NCBI GenBank assembly: GCA_033816765.1
Contig: CM066287.1
Coordinates: 5,642,001 to 5,706,000 of the forward strand
Reading direction: 5' to 3'
From: Nothopassalora personata
Lineage: Eukaryota; Ascomycota; Dothideomycetes; Mycosphaerellales; Mycosphaerellaceae
Length of the DNA: 64,000 nt
Of the stretch, positions 20,230 through 33,363 are shown in pieces. Within the stretch, counting starts at the first letter, position 1. Each line of letters opens with the position of its first letter. The notes under the pieces were generated by a model. The model saw only the letters and a list, made by a program, of their open reading frames with translations. It searched no databases and had not been told where the DNA came from. The position numbers and the translations under genes were made by a program.

Positions 20230-21620
20230 ACTACCTCCCCTTCTAGGCCGAGCTACCCTTAGCTCGCGGCTTTAGGAGATTTCTATATAAGTGATCTATC
20301 TACTTCTCGTAGATTCCGTTACTGTGCGACCCGCCTACGGGTCTCGTACGTGTCGTTATCGTAGTGTAGGTAGGTATAAAGTTATAGTTACCGGGTTAAC
20401 TAACTCGAGGGTTTAAGAAGCGTACCCTCTCCCTCCTTTTCCTTCTTTTTCCCTTACACTACGTTCTCGTAGCGCACTACACCCGCACTACTAGCGATCT
20501 ACTAGCTCCTCGCTAGCGACTACCTAGCGACCCGCTAGTACTACTATAGCTTTAGAGGAAGCTATCTAAGACTAGCTCCGCTAGGAGGCCCTTATAGGGG
20601 GCCTATTAGCACTACTAACACTATTACTAGCACTACTAGTATAGATGTCTAGCGCGCTCGGCGTACTAGATACGCTAGCGAAGCATAAGTTTAGCGTACT
20701 AGGGCCGTAGACCCCTAAGTCCTTACTAGCTAGGCGCCTAGGTACCGACATTAAGATATGTATGCGCTATCTACTATACTTCGTAGCTAGTAAGTATTTA
20801 CTACGCTCTTCGCTTACGATGCGCTTACTAACAGTATAGTAGACGAGTAGGATACGTGTAATAGTGTTACTACCGGCGAGTTACTTAAGAAGTGTAGGCG
20901 CTATAGAGACATTAGGCACCCCTACGTTAGTAACACTAGCGTTGCTATTACGTAGCTAGTAGCTCGCCTACGCGCCGCTCGCGCCTAGCGCGATAAGCTT
21001 ATCTAGGGGCTTAGTAACCCTATTACTAAGTAAGAGTAGGATGCTCTAGACTAGTAGTACGAGCTCTATACCTAGCTAGGCGAGTAGATCCTAGAGGTAA
21101 GTACTACGCCTCGCTAGCGCTCCCTACGCTCGCCGTGTGCGGCGTACTATCGCTCCCTATGTAAATCGACTAACCCCCTCCTAGGCTAAGAGGCAGTTCT
21201 CTACCTATAAGAATAAACGTATAGGGGACACCCGCGTACGCTCCGCCGGCGCCTCCACTACTACTACCCCCTCCTCCGCCGCCGCTACCACGTCCGTAGT
21301 TCTATAGTAAGAGTAGAACAGGGCCCTTAATAGGCTCTTCAAGCTCGGCCGTGCTATAAGTACTATACGTGTCGTATACGTGTCCTATACTAACCGTAGT
21401 TATAGTTCCTATAGGCTAGAAACATCGATACTACCGCGGCCGATAGGGCCTTCTTACTACTAGCCCTACGGGGCAAGTATAATGAGGAGGATAATAAGGA
21501 GGGTAATAACGAGTAATCGCGCGCTCCGCGTATATTAGCCGCCTACTACGCGCCTATGTTCTATCTACGTAGCGCCGTAGTGCGCCTATAAAGGTTTATT
21601 TTTAAAATAAATACTCTTCT
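20230..21620 (+). pseudogene. Antisense accessory ORF region of T copy 1
   Basis: Plus-strand coding remnants antisense to T pol and between its 3' end and the 3' LTR. From about 20794: VFTTLFAYDALTNS, TTGELLKKCRRYRDIRHPYVSN, LVARLRAARA, then a helical ITK-E-DALD--YELYT-LGE stretch. From about 21320: RALNRLFKLGRAIS and VYVSYTNRSYSSYR. The two parts are in different frames, so an intron or an indel separates them. The second part is matched in T copy 2 at 53335-53440. A possible start is ATG 20645. Cys pairs plus coiled coil resemble the accessory ORF of element A in layout, not in sequence. Confidence 0.5.
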
Positions 21621-21649
21621 CTCTACTCTTCTCTCTCCTTACCTCCCTC

Positions 21650-24600
21650 TCTAATGTTATTACTGTCGGGGGTGTTTACTCGACTAAGTAAGCGAGCCTT
21701 TTAGTCCGATAGAAGACACTATAGGTTAGTATCTTCTATACTAGTTATAGCTAAGTTTACTATCGGGGTAGAGGTCCTTATATCTAGCTACCGGAGGGTT
21801 AAGGCCTAAATGCATAACCTATGCCCTTGTTTTAGCGCCTTACACTACCTTCGTAGGTACCTTATATTCGGCTACTATGCGCGTAGCCTTCGCAGATCCT
21901 TCCGCCGGCTTATACCGTCTTCGCTAACGCCTTATATTCGGCTACTATACGCGTAGCATTCGCGAGTCCTTATGCTAGCTCCTAGCTATTATACTCTTCT
22001 AGCTAGCCCTTCTATCGTACTAGGTACTGCACTTTACCCTTATACTTACGCTTTCCTAGTACTACCTCTACTTTATCTTCCCCGTCCTTACTAGCGAGGG
22101 CTATAGTACCTCTATCCTTCTCGCTACCTGCGTACGGCTCGAGGAGGGATATATAGAATATATTATAAATTCTTAAGTCGGCTAGTAGTACTAGGCGGTA
22201 CGCCTACGAACCGATAGCGTCGATAATGCGGTACGGTCTAATAAACTTCTGACCTATCTTCTTCTTCGGTAATACTAACCTTAGGTTCTTCGTAGATAAT
22301 AAGACTATATCGCCTACGCGATAGCTCTTAGCCTTATAAGTCTTATTATAGTAGCGAGTCTAATCGGCTACTACGATTTCCTAACGCTTCGTAAGCGTAG
22401 CGCGTATCTCTCGTATACGGTTAACTAAGTCTACCGCTACTAGTACCTCCCCTTCCCGGATCTCGCCTCGAGATCCTATTAGTATTAGGGCAATCTTAGG
22501 TCTCTAACTATACGCTATCTCGAATAGGCTTATACGTAGCGTAGGGTGGACGCTATTATTATATATGAATTTAGTAATAGCTAGCTACTTAGCCTACTCT
22601 ATCTAGTTCTCGCTATAGTAATAACGAAGGTACTGTTCTAAGGTTTAGTTTACCCTCTTAGTCTAACCGTTAGTCTAAGGGTAGAAAGCTATAGATAGCT
22701 TACGCTTTACCTACGCCTCGAAGTAGAAGTTACTCTAGAACTTGCTCGTAAACACTAACCCGCGGTTACTTACTATACCCGCTAGTATACTATAATGCCG
22801 TACGACTTCGTCTCGTAAGATCCTCGTAAGCTCCGCCGCTATATATGTCTTAGTCGTAGGAATGTATAAGTTCATTTTAGAGTAGCGGTCGACGATTACT
22901 AGGATCGCATTATATACGTATTCTCCTCGCTTACTTAGCGGTAGGTCCGTAATAAAATCTATAGTAATTTCCTACTATAGACCGTCTAGCCTAGGTAGTA
23001 GCTATAGCTCGCCGTAGGGTCGATAGCGCCTCGCCTTTGAGGTCTAATAAGCCCTACAGTTTCTAACATACTCCCTTATATCCTTACTAAGTAATTCCTA
23101 CTAGTAATAACGTCGTAGTAGCTCTTTAGTCTTTACCTTACTAAAGTACCCTACTAGTAGGTTGTTATAATATATATAGAGTAGCTATGCTCTTACTATA
23201 TAGTCTTCGGGTACTATAATCGCGTTCCCGCGATAGACTAACCCGTCTTTTATATACTACTCCTTAGCGTCCCCTTCGCTAGGCGCCTACGATAAGCATA
23301 CGACGTACCTATCGTCTCTCTCCTACACGATTTTTATTAGTAGCGTAAGTAGTTTACCTAGGCCGCCCTATATTATTATAGCGTATACTCTTACTAGTAG
23401 CGATCGGGTCCCCTACGGCTCGTAGGCTCCTACTACTATTATCGTCGCCTTATCCTATATCTTCTCGTAGGTAGCGGTTACGCGCCTTACTATAGGCTCG
23501 TCCTCTCTTAATAGGGATTCCTTCTAGAAAGATAGCTTACTTTATAGCGTAGGAAGTAAGTTCGACGTCTACTACGCTACGCGTACATAGTTACTACGTC
23601 GCGATAGCGTATCGGCTAGGTTACTCTTCCCCTACCTATACTCTACTACGAAGTCGAAAGACTATAGAAACGTCGCCTATCGAGGTTACCTCCCGTTTAG
23701 CTACTTTACTATTATAAAACCCTATAGGTTCGTATAGTCGACTAGTACCTAAACCTTTACGATACGCCTTCGAGGTACGGTCGCTAATGCTTAAATACCT
23801 CTACTACTACTAGTAGCTCTTAGTTATAGGTCTTATAATTATACTCGGGAGGTATTATCTTACGAGAATAGAAGGCAATTAGATACTACTTAGTCCTAAA
23901 TAACTAAGAGATAATGCCTATAATTATAAAACCTAAGGTATTCGCTTTAATCCTCGTACGTAACGAAGGGTCGAAGTACCTTAGAATAGGTACTTCGAGA
24001 AACCTAGCTTTTAGCCGTTAGAACGCTTACTCCTAGTAAGTAGACTATATAAGAGGCCCTTACTTCTTACTATTCTTATATTCCTTAAGTAGGTCTATTA
24101 ATAGCTTTATAATCTTTAAGTACCCTTTAATAAAACGCCTATAGAAGTTATAGAATCCTAGGAAGGATTAAACCTTATAAAAACTCGTAGGCGTAGGCTA
24201 TTCCTCGATTACGGCTACCCTACTCCTATCTATCGATACGCCTACGACGCTTACGATAAATCCTAGGAACTTAGTACTCTCCTAGAAGAAGCTACACTTC
24301 TTTAGGTTCGTAAATAGGGCGAACTTTCGTAGCCTCTCTAGTACCGCGCGTACGGCTCGTACGTACTCCTTACGCGTTACGCTATAGATAAGGATGTTAT
24401 CTAGGTAGACTACGTAGATATTATCTACTAACCTAGTAAGGGCCTTATTAATATACCCCTAAAAGGTAGCTAGTACGTTAGTTAACCTAAAAGGCATAAC
24501 TAAGTACTCGTAGTAACCGTATCGCGTACGAAACGTAGTCTTCTACTCGTCTCCTCGCTTAATAGGAATACGGTAGTAGGTATCCTATAGGTCGATTATA

Positions 24601-25336
24601 GTAAAGAGTCTAGCGCCCTATAGCCTATCTAAGGTCTTACTAATTAGGGGTAGTAGGTACCGGTTCTTTACTATAATCTTATTTAGGCCTCTATAATCTA
24701 TATAGAGCCTAAGAGTGCTATTCTTCTTTAGTACAAATAGGATAGGCGTACCCGCCTCGCTTACGGATCGCCTAATCTACCCCTTCTCTATTGCTTACGT
24801 AAGGTACTCCTTTAAGGCCTCTAGCTTAGTTAAGAACTAGTAGTATAGCGGCTTAAAAGGGGGTTTCTTTCCTTTAACGAGATTAATCGTATGCTTAACC
24901 CCGTCGGGTATCTTACGCTTCGCCTACTTATTAGGTACGTATACATCTCGGAAGTCTATAAATTCTTTAGGCTACGAGGGGCTCTCTCCTTCGGATACTA
25001 CTATAGTAATAACCCGAACACTTATCGTATAAACCTACTTTAAGCTCTCGAGATCCTTAAGAAACTCGCGTACGTTACGCTACTAAATTGTAGGCGTCTC
25101 TATACCGTAGTACTACTAGTTATCCTTATCGGCCTTTACTATCCGATTACGATACCGCTAGGGTCTACCTAAAATAACTAACGGCCTACCTATAGGCGCT
25201 ATATAGTAGATAGCGTCGCTTACGCGCTCTACTCCTATATCGTTAGCTAGTCGTACGCGAACTGTATAGGCGCTGTAGTAATACCCCTAGTCCTACGCGT
25301 ATAACTCTAGATTTAGAAGCTTTATACTACTAATAG
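21650..25336 (-). pseudogene. pol of Gypsy T, copy 1
   Basis: On the minus strand from the protease (around 25330-25100, AIYYIAPIGRPLVILG-like) through reverse transcriptase (VYLDNILIY at about 24390-24420, YLDD mutated), RNase H and integrase (about 23000-22500) to about 21650. Heavily RIP-mutated. Its protease start is cut at 25336 by the LTR of element D, and gag is absent. Confidence 0.7.
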
Positions 25337-25498
25337 TGTAAGGGGCGGGCCCCTGTTTCTTAGTATAGGCTACGCCTATACGTTCGGATTACTTTCTAAT
25401 ACCTTTTCTTTAGATAGCGTGTAACTTCCCCTTTCTTCTATATCGAACTTATTATAAACTTTATAGAACTTTAGTGTATACGTCGTTCACCCGTAACA
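25337..25498 (+). repeat. LTR of Gypsy D, copy 1 (5' LTR)
   Basis: 162 bp from TGTAAGGGGCGGGC to CCGTAACA. It is the inverted match of 49161-49322, also 162 bp. Both ends are unmutated here. The flank AATAG (25332-25336) is the candidate target duplication. Confidence 0.75.
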
Positions 25499-26005
25499 TT
25501 AAGTTCGATCCATTCGAATTAGCTAGGTACCCACTATTAAAGAGACGGGATACGTAATAACGTCGCCGGGTAGCGAGAACCCCGGGACTAGTACCCCGAA
25601 TAAAAACTTCTAACTTATGCTTTAGTAACTGTACTAGCGATAGGAAGAGATGTAAGCCGGGTTAATTATAACGCGCGCCGCTTTAAAAGAATTGGAAGAC
25701 GCTCGACGTTAGTTAACACCTACAGTCTCGCTACTAGTTTATAATGAGACGACTACTAGTAACCTAATGAGATAGCTAGTATAGACGCTAAACGCCGCCG
25801 CGCCCTCGCCGCGTACCGGAGAAGAACCGTCGGGTCCTAGAGGTTAGAACCCCCCTTCCTAGGACGGTAAGGTAGAGACATTCCGCGATTACTTCTTAAG
25901 GTTAAAGAGCTCTTTTAGGGTACGATCCGCCCTAAAACCGACGCTCTCTAAGGAGTATTACTAGTATTAACGACTGATTAGTTATGTTAACCTTAGGTTT
26001 AGTTA
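25499..26005 (+). pseudogene. gag fragment of Gypsy D, copy 1
   Basis: After the LTR comes leader sequence matching the inverted copy at 48960-49160, then gag on the plus strand near 25860-25960: VETFRDYFLRLKSSF-VRSALKPTLSKEYY. The same helix is found on the minus strand at about 48700-48800. The fragment is cut by the E LTR; a 21-bp sequence containing TTATGTTAACCTTAGG is duplicated at the junction (25982-26020). Confidence 0.6.
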
Positions 26006-26354
26006 TGTTAACCTTAGGTTTAGAGGGAGGGTTCCTTAGGTCCAACTTGCCCCTATTTCATTTAGGTTTGATTAGACATGTAGGTAAGCTAACGGGACTA
26101 GTATAGCTATTAAGATATATACTACGTAGTTAAGCATTGTTAGCGTAGCATTAAGGTAACAATTCAATTTATACCTCTCGAGTAGAGGGCATAGGGGTTT
26201 AGGTCCGCTAATCCTCCTATTTTATCTAGCTACTACGCTACTCGTCACGTGACCTGATTTCACGGTCCCGGGACCGGCAAATACCTCTACTTATATAAGC
26301 GCAGCTCCACACTACCATAACTCGGACAGGCCTACATAGGGTAGTTAGTAGACA
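26006..26354 (+). repeat. 349-bp 5' LTR of E, copy 2
   Basis: From TGTTAACCTTAGG to GTTAGTAGACA. It carries the 26-bp palindrome at 26257-26282, followed after 10 bp by TATATAA (26292-26298), a good promoter layout. It is inverted relative to 15951-16299. Confidence 0.7.
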
Positions 26355-26430
26355 TTATTTTAGTAGTTAATAAGGGGGGGTATTAAGTGTACACCCGGTA
26401 GCGTATTAGCATCTAGTTTATAAGATTAAA

Positions 26431-26585
26431 ATCACGGTTTAAGGTCTAAGGTTCACGGTTAAGGTTATTACTCAAGGTTAAGGTTTAAGGTTAAGGTTCA
26501 AGGTCAAGGTTCACGGTTAAGGTTTAAGGTCAAGGTTCACGGTTAAGGTCGACTAAGGTCGAAAACACTCAAGGTCCAAGGTATT
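26431..26585. repeat. Degenerate AAGGTT/ACGGTT short repeat in the E leader
   Basis: Repeated AAGGTT, interspersed with CACGGTT and AAGGTC, about 20 times over 150 bp between the LTR and the gag start. The units vary, so exact copy number is uncertain. It is not the TTAGGG telomere repeat. Confidence 0.75.
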
Positions 26586-26662
26586 TAGTAATAATTACGG
26601 TCATAAGGTCCTATTAAGTAATAACTAGTATTAGCACATTCTAAAGTAAGTACTACGTAGTA

Positions 26663-29600
26663 ATGGATACGGCTACATTACTAGAAAAACTTAGCACCTT
26701 TGCCGACATAGGTAGAGGCTACGAACAGCCTATGAACCCTACGAAAATAGAAGGGGTCTATAGGGATTCTATCCCTTATAAGGGGATGGAGGAATCGGAG
26801 GAAGGGGAAACACCCGAATCTAGTAAGGAAGGGAGAAGCGGAACTAGCGCCGCTAAATTGGGTATAGGTGTAGGAACGAACAGCACAATTGGAATAGATG
26901 CTATAACTGCCCTCTTTAGACGATTAGTAGTAGTAATAGAAAACGCTAGCCCTCGCTTTCTACCTCTAGGAGGTGCTAAGAATCCGTTCTTTAATAGCAC
27001 TAATGCTACTAAGTTCTAGGAGCGGTTTAGCGACCTAATGGACTAGTATCCGCCTCGGGCATCTATTAAGAAGGATAATTTCTAGGGCAGGTTTAAGCGC
27101 AATTGCGAAACTACTATCCGGCGCGTAGTTATGAGGCTACCTAGGTGGCTCACTAATAAGGCACGTTTTAGGAGGGCGTTCTCATTAGAGTTCTTAAGGT
27201 TTAACGCCTACTCGATGTTAGGGAGTCGGGAATATCTTAAGGAGATTATTAGGGCGCAGTAAGGTAAGAGGCCTAAAGAACAAGATGTAAAGGAATTCAT
27301 CCGCCTATTTATATCCTTTAGTAACCTAATTGAACCTAAGGATTTAGATAACAGCTCCCGGAGTCGCCTCCTCCTTTAGGGATTGCTAGAGGGAGTCGCG
27401 AAAGCGGTCTATAAGGCTTACGGGCTTCACCTAAAGCAACCTAAGAAGTTTAGGGACTTTTAGAGGATCCTCGATAAAGCTGCTAGTATCGTAGATAGTA
27501 AGGAGGGATAGAAAGCTATGTATATAGATTTCCCTCTTACTTTACCTTAGCTACACCGCTTAGTCGTAAAGCAAATGCCGCGCCTTAAGCCTAAGATTAA
27601 TACGCTTAAGAAGGCCACTTCTAGGACTGTTGTTAATGATAACCTTATCTAGAAGGTAGCTAAAATGAGCATACGTACATACTAGCGCGGTCGCGTCGCG
27701 GACGCGGGTACCTTCTACCCGAGCGAGAATTAACGCTCTATACAACCGGAGAGGCACGACCTAGACACTAAACTGTAGGTTTACGTAATGTAGCGTCCCC
27801 TATCGTAGAATCGCGAACAGTCTAAAGCGATAGATGGTTGTTGCTATAACTGTAGCAGTTCGAAGCACTAGGCTAGTAACTATAGGGCGATGAGGTCCTT
27901 AATATCTCGGGGCTACGTACACCTCGCCCCGAATAACTAGTAGTATCTAGGGAAAGAAGGCGATCCGCGTCCCACTAAGTTTAACTTTCGGAGGGACTAT
28001 AGTAAACCGAAACTACTCTACATACTCCCTCTACTCGAAGAACATTATAGGCCGATCGAGTTTAACAACTAGTATGAGATTTCTACACTACGTAAGCAAT
28101 AGATAGGTAGGGACTACACTAGGGTAACAAAGGTCACGCCTCCTAATTATTCTAAGCCCCCTCCTAACTTTAGGTATTTAATAGAGTATAGCCCTTAGGA
28201 CGCACGGTCTAGCTAAATAGAGAAGGCTACTAGTATATATTAGGTCTCATTCGGAGAAAGTGAAGTAGAGTAGGCGGTCGACTTAGGCGAGCTTAACGAG
28301 GTATCTGCCTATCCTATATAGTCTAATAAAGTGAAAGGGAAGGCACCCGTAGGTATTCTAAAGAATCCGCACCCGAGGACCCGGTCCTTAGCCTAGGATC
28401 TACGAGCCCGAGCTAAGGCTACTAAGAAAGTTCGCCTACAATTAGAATAGGAGATCCGGTAAGCTAAGATTAACTAGTAGGAGGTTGAAATAATTAACGA
28501 AGTTAGTGCTTAAATAAGCGAAACTCAATTATTAGCTAAATCCGGGGTAACCCTAGGAAGGGGAAATAATACCTAAGTAAATAGACTAGGGAACGATACT
28601 AATAAAGGACTGCCTAAGGATATACCTATTAGTCCCGTAAACGCCCTCTTCGCATAAAGGAAGTATATATAGAATGCTAAGACTATAAGGATTGACAACT
28701 ACGCCCGATAATATAGTTTAGCTAGTAATAGCCCGGTTATAAAGGAAGAGGGTATTATCTACTAGATTAATTAGATCCTCTAGATAACGTTTCCTAATGT
28801 AAACGCCTAAGATTAGTTTCGATATAGTCGCTAGTTCGAGGCTGCCCTCTTCGGTCGCGTTACTAACACCCCCGCTCTTTAGGAGAAGCTCGCTATAGTG
28901 CGACGTCTTATAGGAAAGGACCCTAAGGTTTGCACTAGACAAGTAGTTACCTATAAAGATAAACCTAAGTATAATAAGGAGGTCTTCTACGAAGATAGTT
29001 AGGCCTAGTATATCGGAGTATATTTAACTATACTTTACTCTAAGGGTACGGTCCCTACTACTAAGCTATATAAGGACGTTAAGAAAATCGGGCTCTCTAG
29101 TGTCCTTAACAACTTTACTATAGTCCCTAGTCCTTAGGTAGTAGCGGAGTTTAGGATAAATAAGAACTAGATTAGGTGCCTAATTAATAAGGGTTCCGAG
29201 GTAAATATCATCGGCTAGAGGAACGCTTATAGGTTTAGGTTACTAGTAATGTCGAGTACTTAGCTTACCTTTCGAGGTGCTAGAGGGCGGGCCTAGTTTA
29301 AAGGTGTTGTAGGCAATTTAGATGTTTAGGTATTTAGGGTTTACTACTAAGTAGACATGTTTATCTCCTCGGATCTAAACTTACTAACAATCCTAGGACG
29401 TCCGTAGGCCCGCAAGGTGCGGCTTACTGCCCGTAACTACGATAATAGTTTATAGGAGGGGACTATTACTAGCCGTAAAGGTAAAAGTGTTATATTTACT
29501 ACCCTAGTTAGCTCGGACAGGTGTAAGACCCTTTAAGAACTGTTAAAAGCGTCGGGAAATGGAAGGGTAGGTTAAGTTACGGCGCTTAACCCACCGACTT
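26663..29600 (+). pseudogene. gag-protease of retrotransposon E
   Basis: From ATG 26663, 118 codons are still open (MDTATLLEKLSTFADIGRGY to FLPLGGAKNPFFNSTNATKF). The same frame continues through TAG stops: RFKRNCETTIRRVVMRLPRW, FSLEFLRFNAYSMLGSREYL, IRLFISFSNLIEPKDL, a Cys motif GCYNCSSSKH near 27835-27870, and a protease-like region near 29180-29400 (INKGSEVNIIG, then DLNLLTILGRP). The catalytic D-[ST]-G appears as K-G-S, perhaps by RIP. The frame is shifted by one relative to the following RT. Confidence 0.65.
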
Positions 29601-32600
29601 ACTAAAGCCGGATTTAATAAAATCGGTAAGGTTCTCGCACTATCTCGGAGAAACCTCGGACTTTAATTTGCCGGTCCCGGGACCGGTAAATAGCTATAGT
29701 AAGGAAAACGGATACGACTACGACACGACGTATCTATATAAAGACACGACGCATCTATAGGAACCCGGCAAGGCTCTAACGCCTAGTAACCATTTAGCTC
29801 ACTTATTAGGATTGCTTAGAACTGCTAGAATAAAGGAACGAGTTGTAGAAATTAGAATAGGCGCATTCGAGGGAGATTCTATTACTAACGTTTATTTAGT
29901 TTAAGGGGATTGGCCCTCCGAGATCCTAAGGTAATCTGCATTAAATGCTTAGGCACGGAAGTAATAAGTAGGCTAACATATAGCTAACATTAGGATGCCG
30001 TAGGTCTTTACGATATATAAGCGTAAGGCGGATAAGAAGAAGCCAGTAGACGCGAGCGTTTACGGACGCCTAGAATTACGAGTTAAGGGAGATATAGAAT
30101 AGAAGCGTAGGGCACTATACCTAGAATCTAAGATACCTAAAGGATAAGGTCAGTTCGATAGGAAGTACTTAACTAAGAAATTCTTAAGTATTAAGCGAGG
30201 TAGCCGGATTACTCTAGAACGACTTACCTTAATTAAGGTTAGTATTAAGCTATTGCTAATAGAAAGGGCCTTATTCGATGAGATGCTCTATAACCGGGAG
30301 GCAGTCCTTACTTAGGATTTCAGTTATATAAGGTAAATTAGGCACGACGTTATACTACCTTAGAAGATTAATACGGTCCCTTATAGGCTATAGTAGGCAC
30401 GCCCTATCCGGTTGCACCTAAGTCTTAGGGCAATTATTAAGCGCATAATTAGAGCCCGGATTAAGAACAACATCCTAGAATACTCATAAGGGGCATATTC
30501 TAATAGCTGGTTCCTAGTCGTAAAGAAGGCTAATGCCTCTAGAAGCGATGTGCTATATCGGTTAATTAACTTAGCTATGCTCCTAAATGAGGTTACTATG
30601 CGCGATACTAACATTCTACCGGACACGGATAGCTTCTTAGAGGATTTTGCCGGGTACCGAGTCGCTTCACTTATGGACCTGTTTTTAGGCTATGATTAGA
30701 TTACTTTAGATAAGTCCTACCGGGACTTAATAGCCTTTATAACCCCTCTTAGCCTAGTACGTAACACGACTCTACCTTAAGGAGCTACTAATTCAGTTAC
30801 TTAGTTCGTACGTACGGTTATAAAGATTCTACTTAATTATATCTCGCATCGAGCGAAGCCGTTTCTCGATAACATCGGTATTAAGGGACTAAGTAAGGAC
30901 TATAGGAATGCCGAAGTAGAGCCTAGGTTAAGAAAATAGGTCGTTAAGCACATCGTTTCCCTAGATCTAGTTCTTACTAACCTAGAGAGAGCTAGTGCGG
31001 TAGTTACTAGAGGCAAATCCTAATAGTTATACGAAAAGCTTAAGATTGTTAGGTACGTTACTAGCCCGGATAGTCGCTATCCTAACCTAAAGGTTATAGC
31101 TAAGATCCTAGATTAGCCTACGCCTACCTATATTAAGGAGGTCCGCACCTATGTAGGACTGTGTGTATACTTCCGGATATGGATCCCCTAGTTCGTTATT
31201 ATCGCTCGACTAATGTATAAGCTACTAAAGAAGGACGCCGAGTTCACCTAGATAGAAAATGAGCAGTTCTCGAAAGAAGAGGTTACTAGATATCTTATAT
31301 AGGCTCTAGCCTTAGTTACTCTCTACTACTTACCTAGTGCTAGGTCTATCTTTATCTCAGTTAATGCTAGCGGCACTAGATAGGGATGTATCGTTTCTTA
31401 AGAATTAATGGACAGCACTCGACGGCGTTACCTAGTGCGGTATAAGAGTGGAATCTAGAACGCGTTAGAATCTAGATATAATGCTAGTAAGCGGGAATGC
31501 CTTAGGGTCCTTAAGGGGCTTAAGAAGATCTAGAGATATATTACTAGCGTTAATTTTGTCCTTAAGGTTAATGCTAAGACACTTGTATAGTAGCTTAACC
31601 GGCCGGCTTCGGACCTACCGAACTCGGCAATAGCCCGGTAGGTCGCGTAGATTAGGTTATTTACGTTCGAAGTAAAGCACGTTACGGGGGCTAGGTACAC
31701 TAGCCTAGATACCCTGTCTCGTAGGCCCTCTATACCTTAGGAACCTAGGGAAGCTAACGAAGACGAAGTCGACTAGATAATTAATAATAAGCTATTCGGG
31801 TACCCGGAGCCGGTCGACACCTATCCAGTTAAAATCTAGAAAACACGACATCTCGGGGACTAATATTCTAAGGGCTCTTAATAGCTTACTTAGGTTATAG
31901 AAACTAGGACCCGACCCGATAGTGTTACCCGTACTAAGTACCGGCGGCTAGTAAAGAAGAGCGTTAACTTCTTTATCCGAGACTAATTGCTATTCTTCTA
32001 GAAGCGCCGAGGAGTACCGTTACAACTTATAATTAACGATAATGAGGCTTAGAAGGAAATCGTTATAGAGTGCCATAAGAGACACGGTTACCGTAGCGCT
32101 AAGGTCGTATATAACCTTATTTCCGATCGGTATTACTAGGACGGGTACTTCGCCGATGTCTCTACGTAGGTTCGAAGTTGTGCTCCTTATAGGTTTCGCG
32201 AAGGCAACTAGCGCGCTAGTAAGCTTCACTTATCGAGCCCTTAGGTTATTAGTGAAAAATGGTACTCGGACCCCGTCTAGGTACATAAAAATGGATACCT
32301 CCTAGTTACGCGCGAAGCACTTAGCAACTAGATCGAGGCTAGAGTAATAAGGGTACCTCCTAGCTCTAAGACGGTTACTAAGTTTCTATACGAAGATGTC
32401 TTCTATAGGCACGGCTACTATACTAAGATTATGCTTAATAACGCTACGGCTTATGCGGCTAAGGTTAAACGGTTACTCGTAGGACTTAGTGTTTAAAGGA
32501 TCCGAATATTACCGTACTATCCGTAGTCTAATGCTCCGGTCGAGGTTAGGTACCGTCCGATTCTTATAGCGTTAGTAAAGCTTATAAGGAACACATACCG

Positions 32601-33363
32601 CGGATAGGAGCAATAGGTACCCGCTGTGTTATAGGCTAATAGGACTACGACCTGTCGTACTACTAGAATGACGCTAGCTTAGGTCCTATATAGCTATTAG
32701 ACGATTCTACTAATTGAGGTTAAGTACCCGACGTAGGCGAATTATTAATAGAGATCGGTAAGAACGACTAAGGACCTACTTACTATACGTGCGCGTTAAC
32801 TCCAGGCTCGAGACCTTAGTTTAGACGAGCTATATGCTCGAAGGAAGCGACTAAGAGAACTTAGTAAGAACTACTTTAATTCTTACCGGAATGTTAACTT
32901 TGTTAGTTTCTAGAAGGGCGACCTTATTATAAGGTTCGATAAGCTATATAAGGATAACTTCTTACGCAAGATCGGTTACCGATAGTAAGGTCTATATCGG
33001 GTGTCTAGTGTCTCTAGGGAGTTTAGTACCTACATTCTTAAGGAACTTAATAGCACGCTAATAAAGGGTGTTTAGGCACGAGAAAACCTTAAGCTAGTTC
33101 TAGAGCTTCGCCCGGATAACATAGGAGTACTAGGCCTAGATGATGGGATCGATCTCGTAATAGGGGAGGGAGAAGTCGCTAATAGCGAAGATAGTAGTAA
33201 TTCGAACGAGATCGAGCCTATCGCCGGCGAAGACGTGCTACCTGTAGGAGTTGACGAAAGGGGATCGTATCCTAAACCGGAATCTAAGAAGCTATAGGTT
33301 AGGCCTTATAACCTTTCTATAGCCGAAATTTCACAGTTTAGTAGGATCGAGGCTAAGAACTAA
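29601..33363 (+). pseudogene. pol of retrotransposon E: RT, RNase H, integrase
   Basis: One frame with RIP stops. The RT shows YSNSWFLVVKKANASRSD, SLMDLFLGYDQI, TLP-GATNS and FLDNIGIKG (a mutated FLDD catalytic motif) at about 30400-30900. RNase H follows at 31340-31700 (FISVNASGTR, YNASKRECL, VTGARYTSLDTLSRRP). The integrase has the zinc-binding pattern CHKRHGYRSAKVVYNLI then RSCAPYRF, and core LNNATAYAAKVKRLL and YYP-SNAPVEV near 32050-32550. It ends at TAA 33361 after EISQFSRIEAKN. Family: Ty3/Gypsy-like, of a type often annotated in ascomycetes; no chromodomain is seen. Confidence 0.75.

Noticed and set aside
15951..26354. A 10-kb DNA transposon with 349-bp terminal inverted repeats
   Set aside because: The inverted pair fits LTRs of two E copies better: each has TG...CA-type ends, one lies directly upstream of gag and the other directly downstream of the F 3' region, and the inside is a pile of unrelated elements.
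26431..26585. Telomeric repeat tract
   Set aside because: Units are AAGGTT/ACGGTT variants, not TTAGGG, and they lie inside a retroelement leader.
29735..29742. TATATAAA after the palindrome at 29666 as an internal promoter
   Set aside because: It lies inside the pol reading frame (TYLYKD); the match may be chance, so it is not listed as a promoter.
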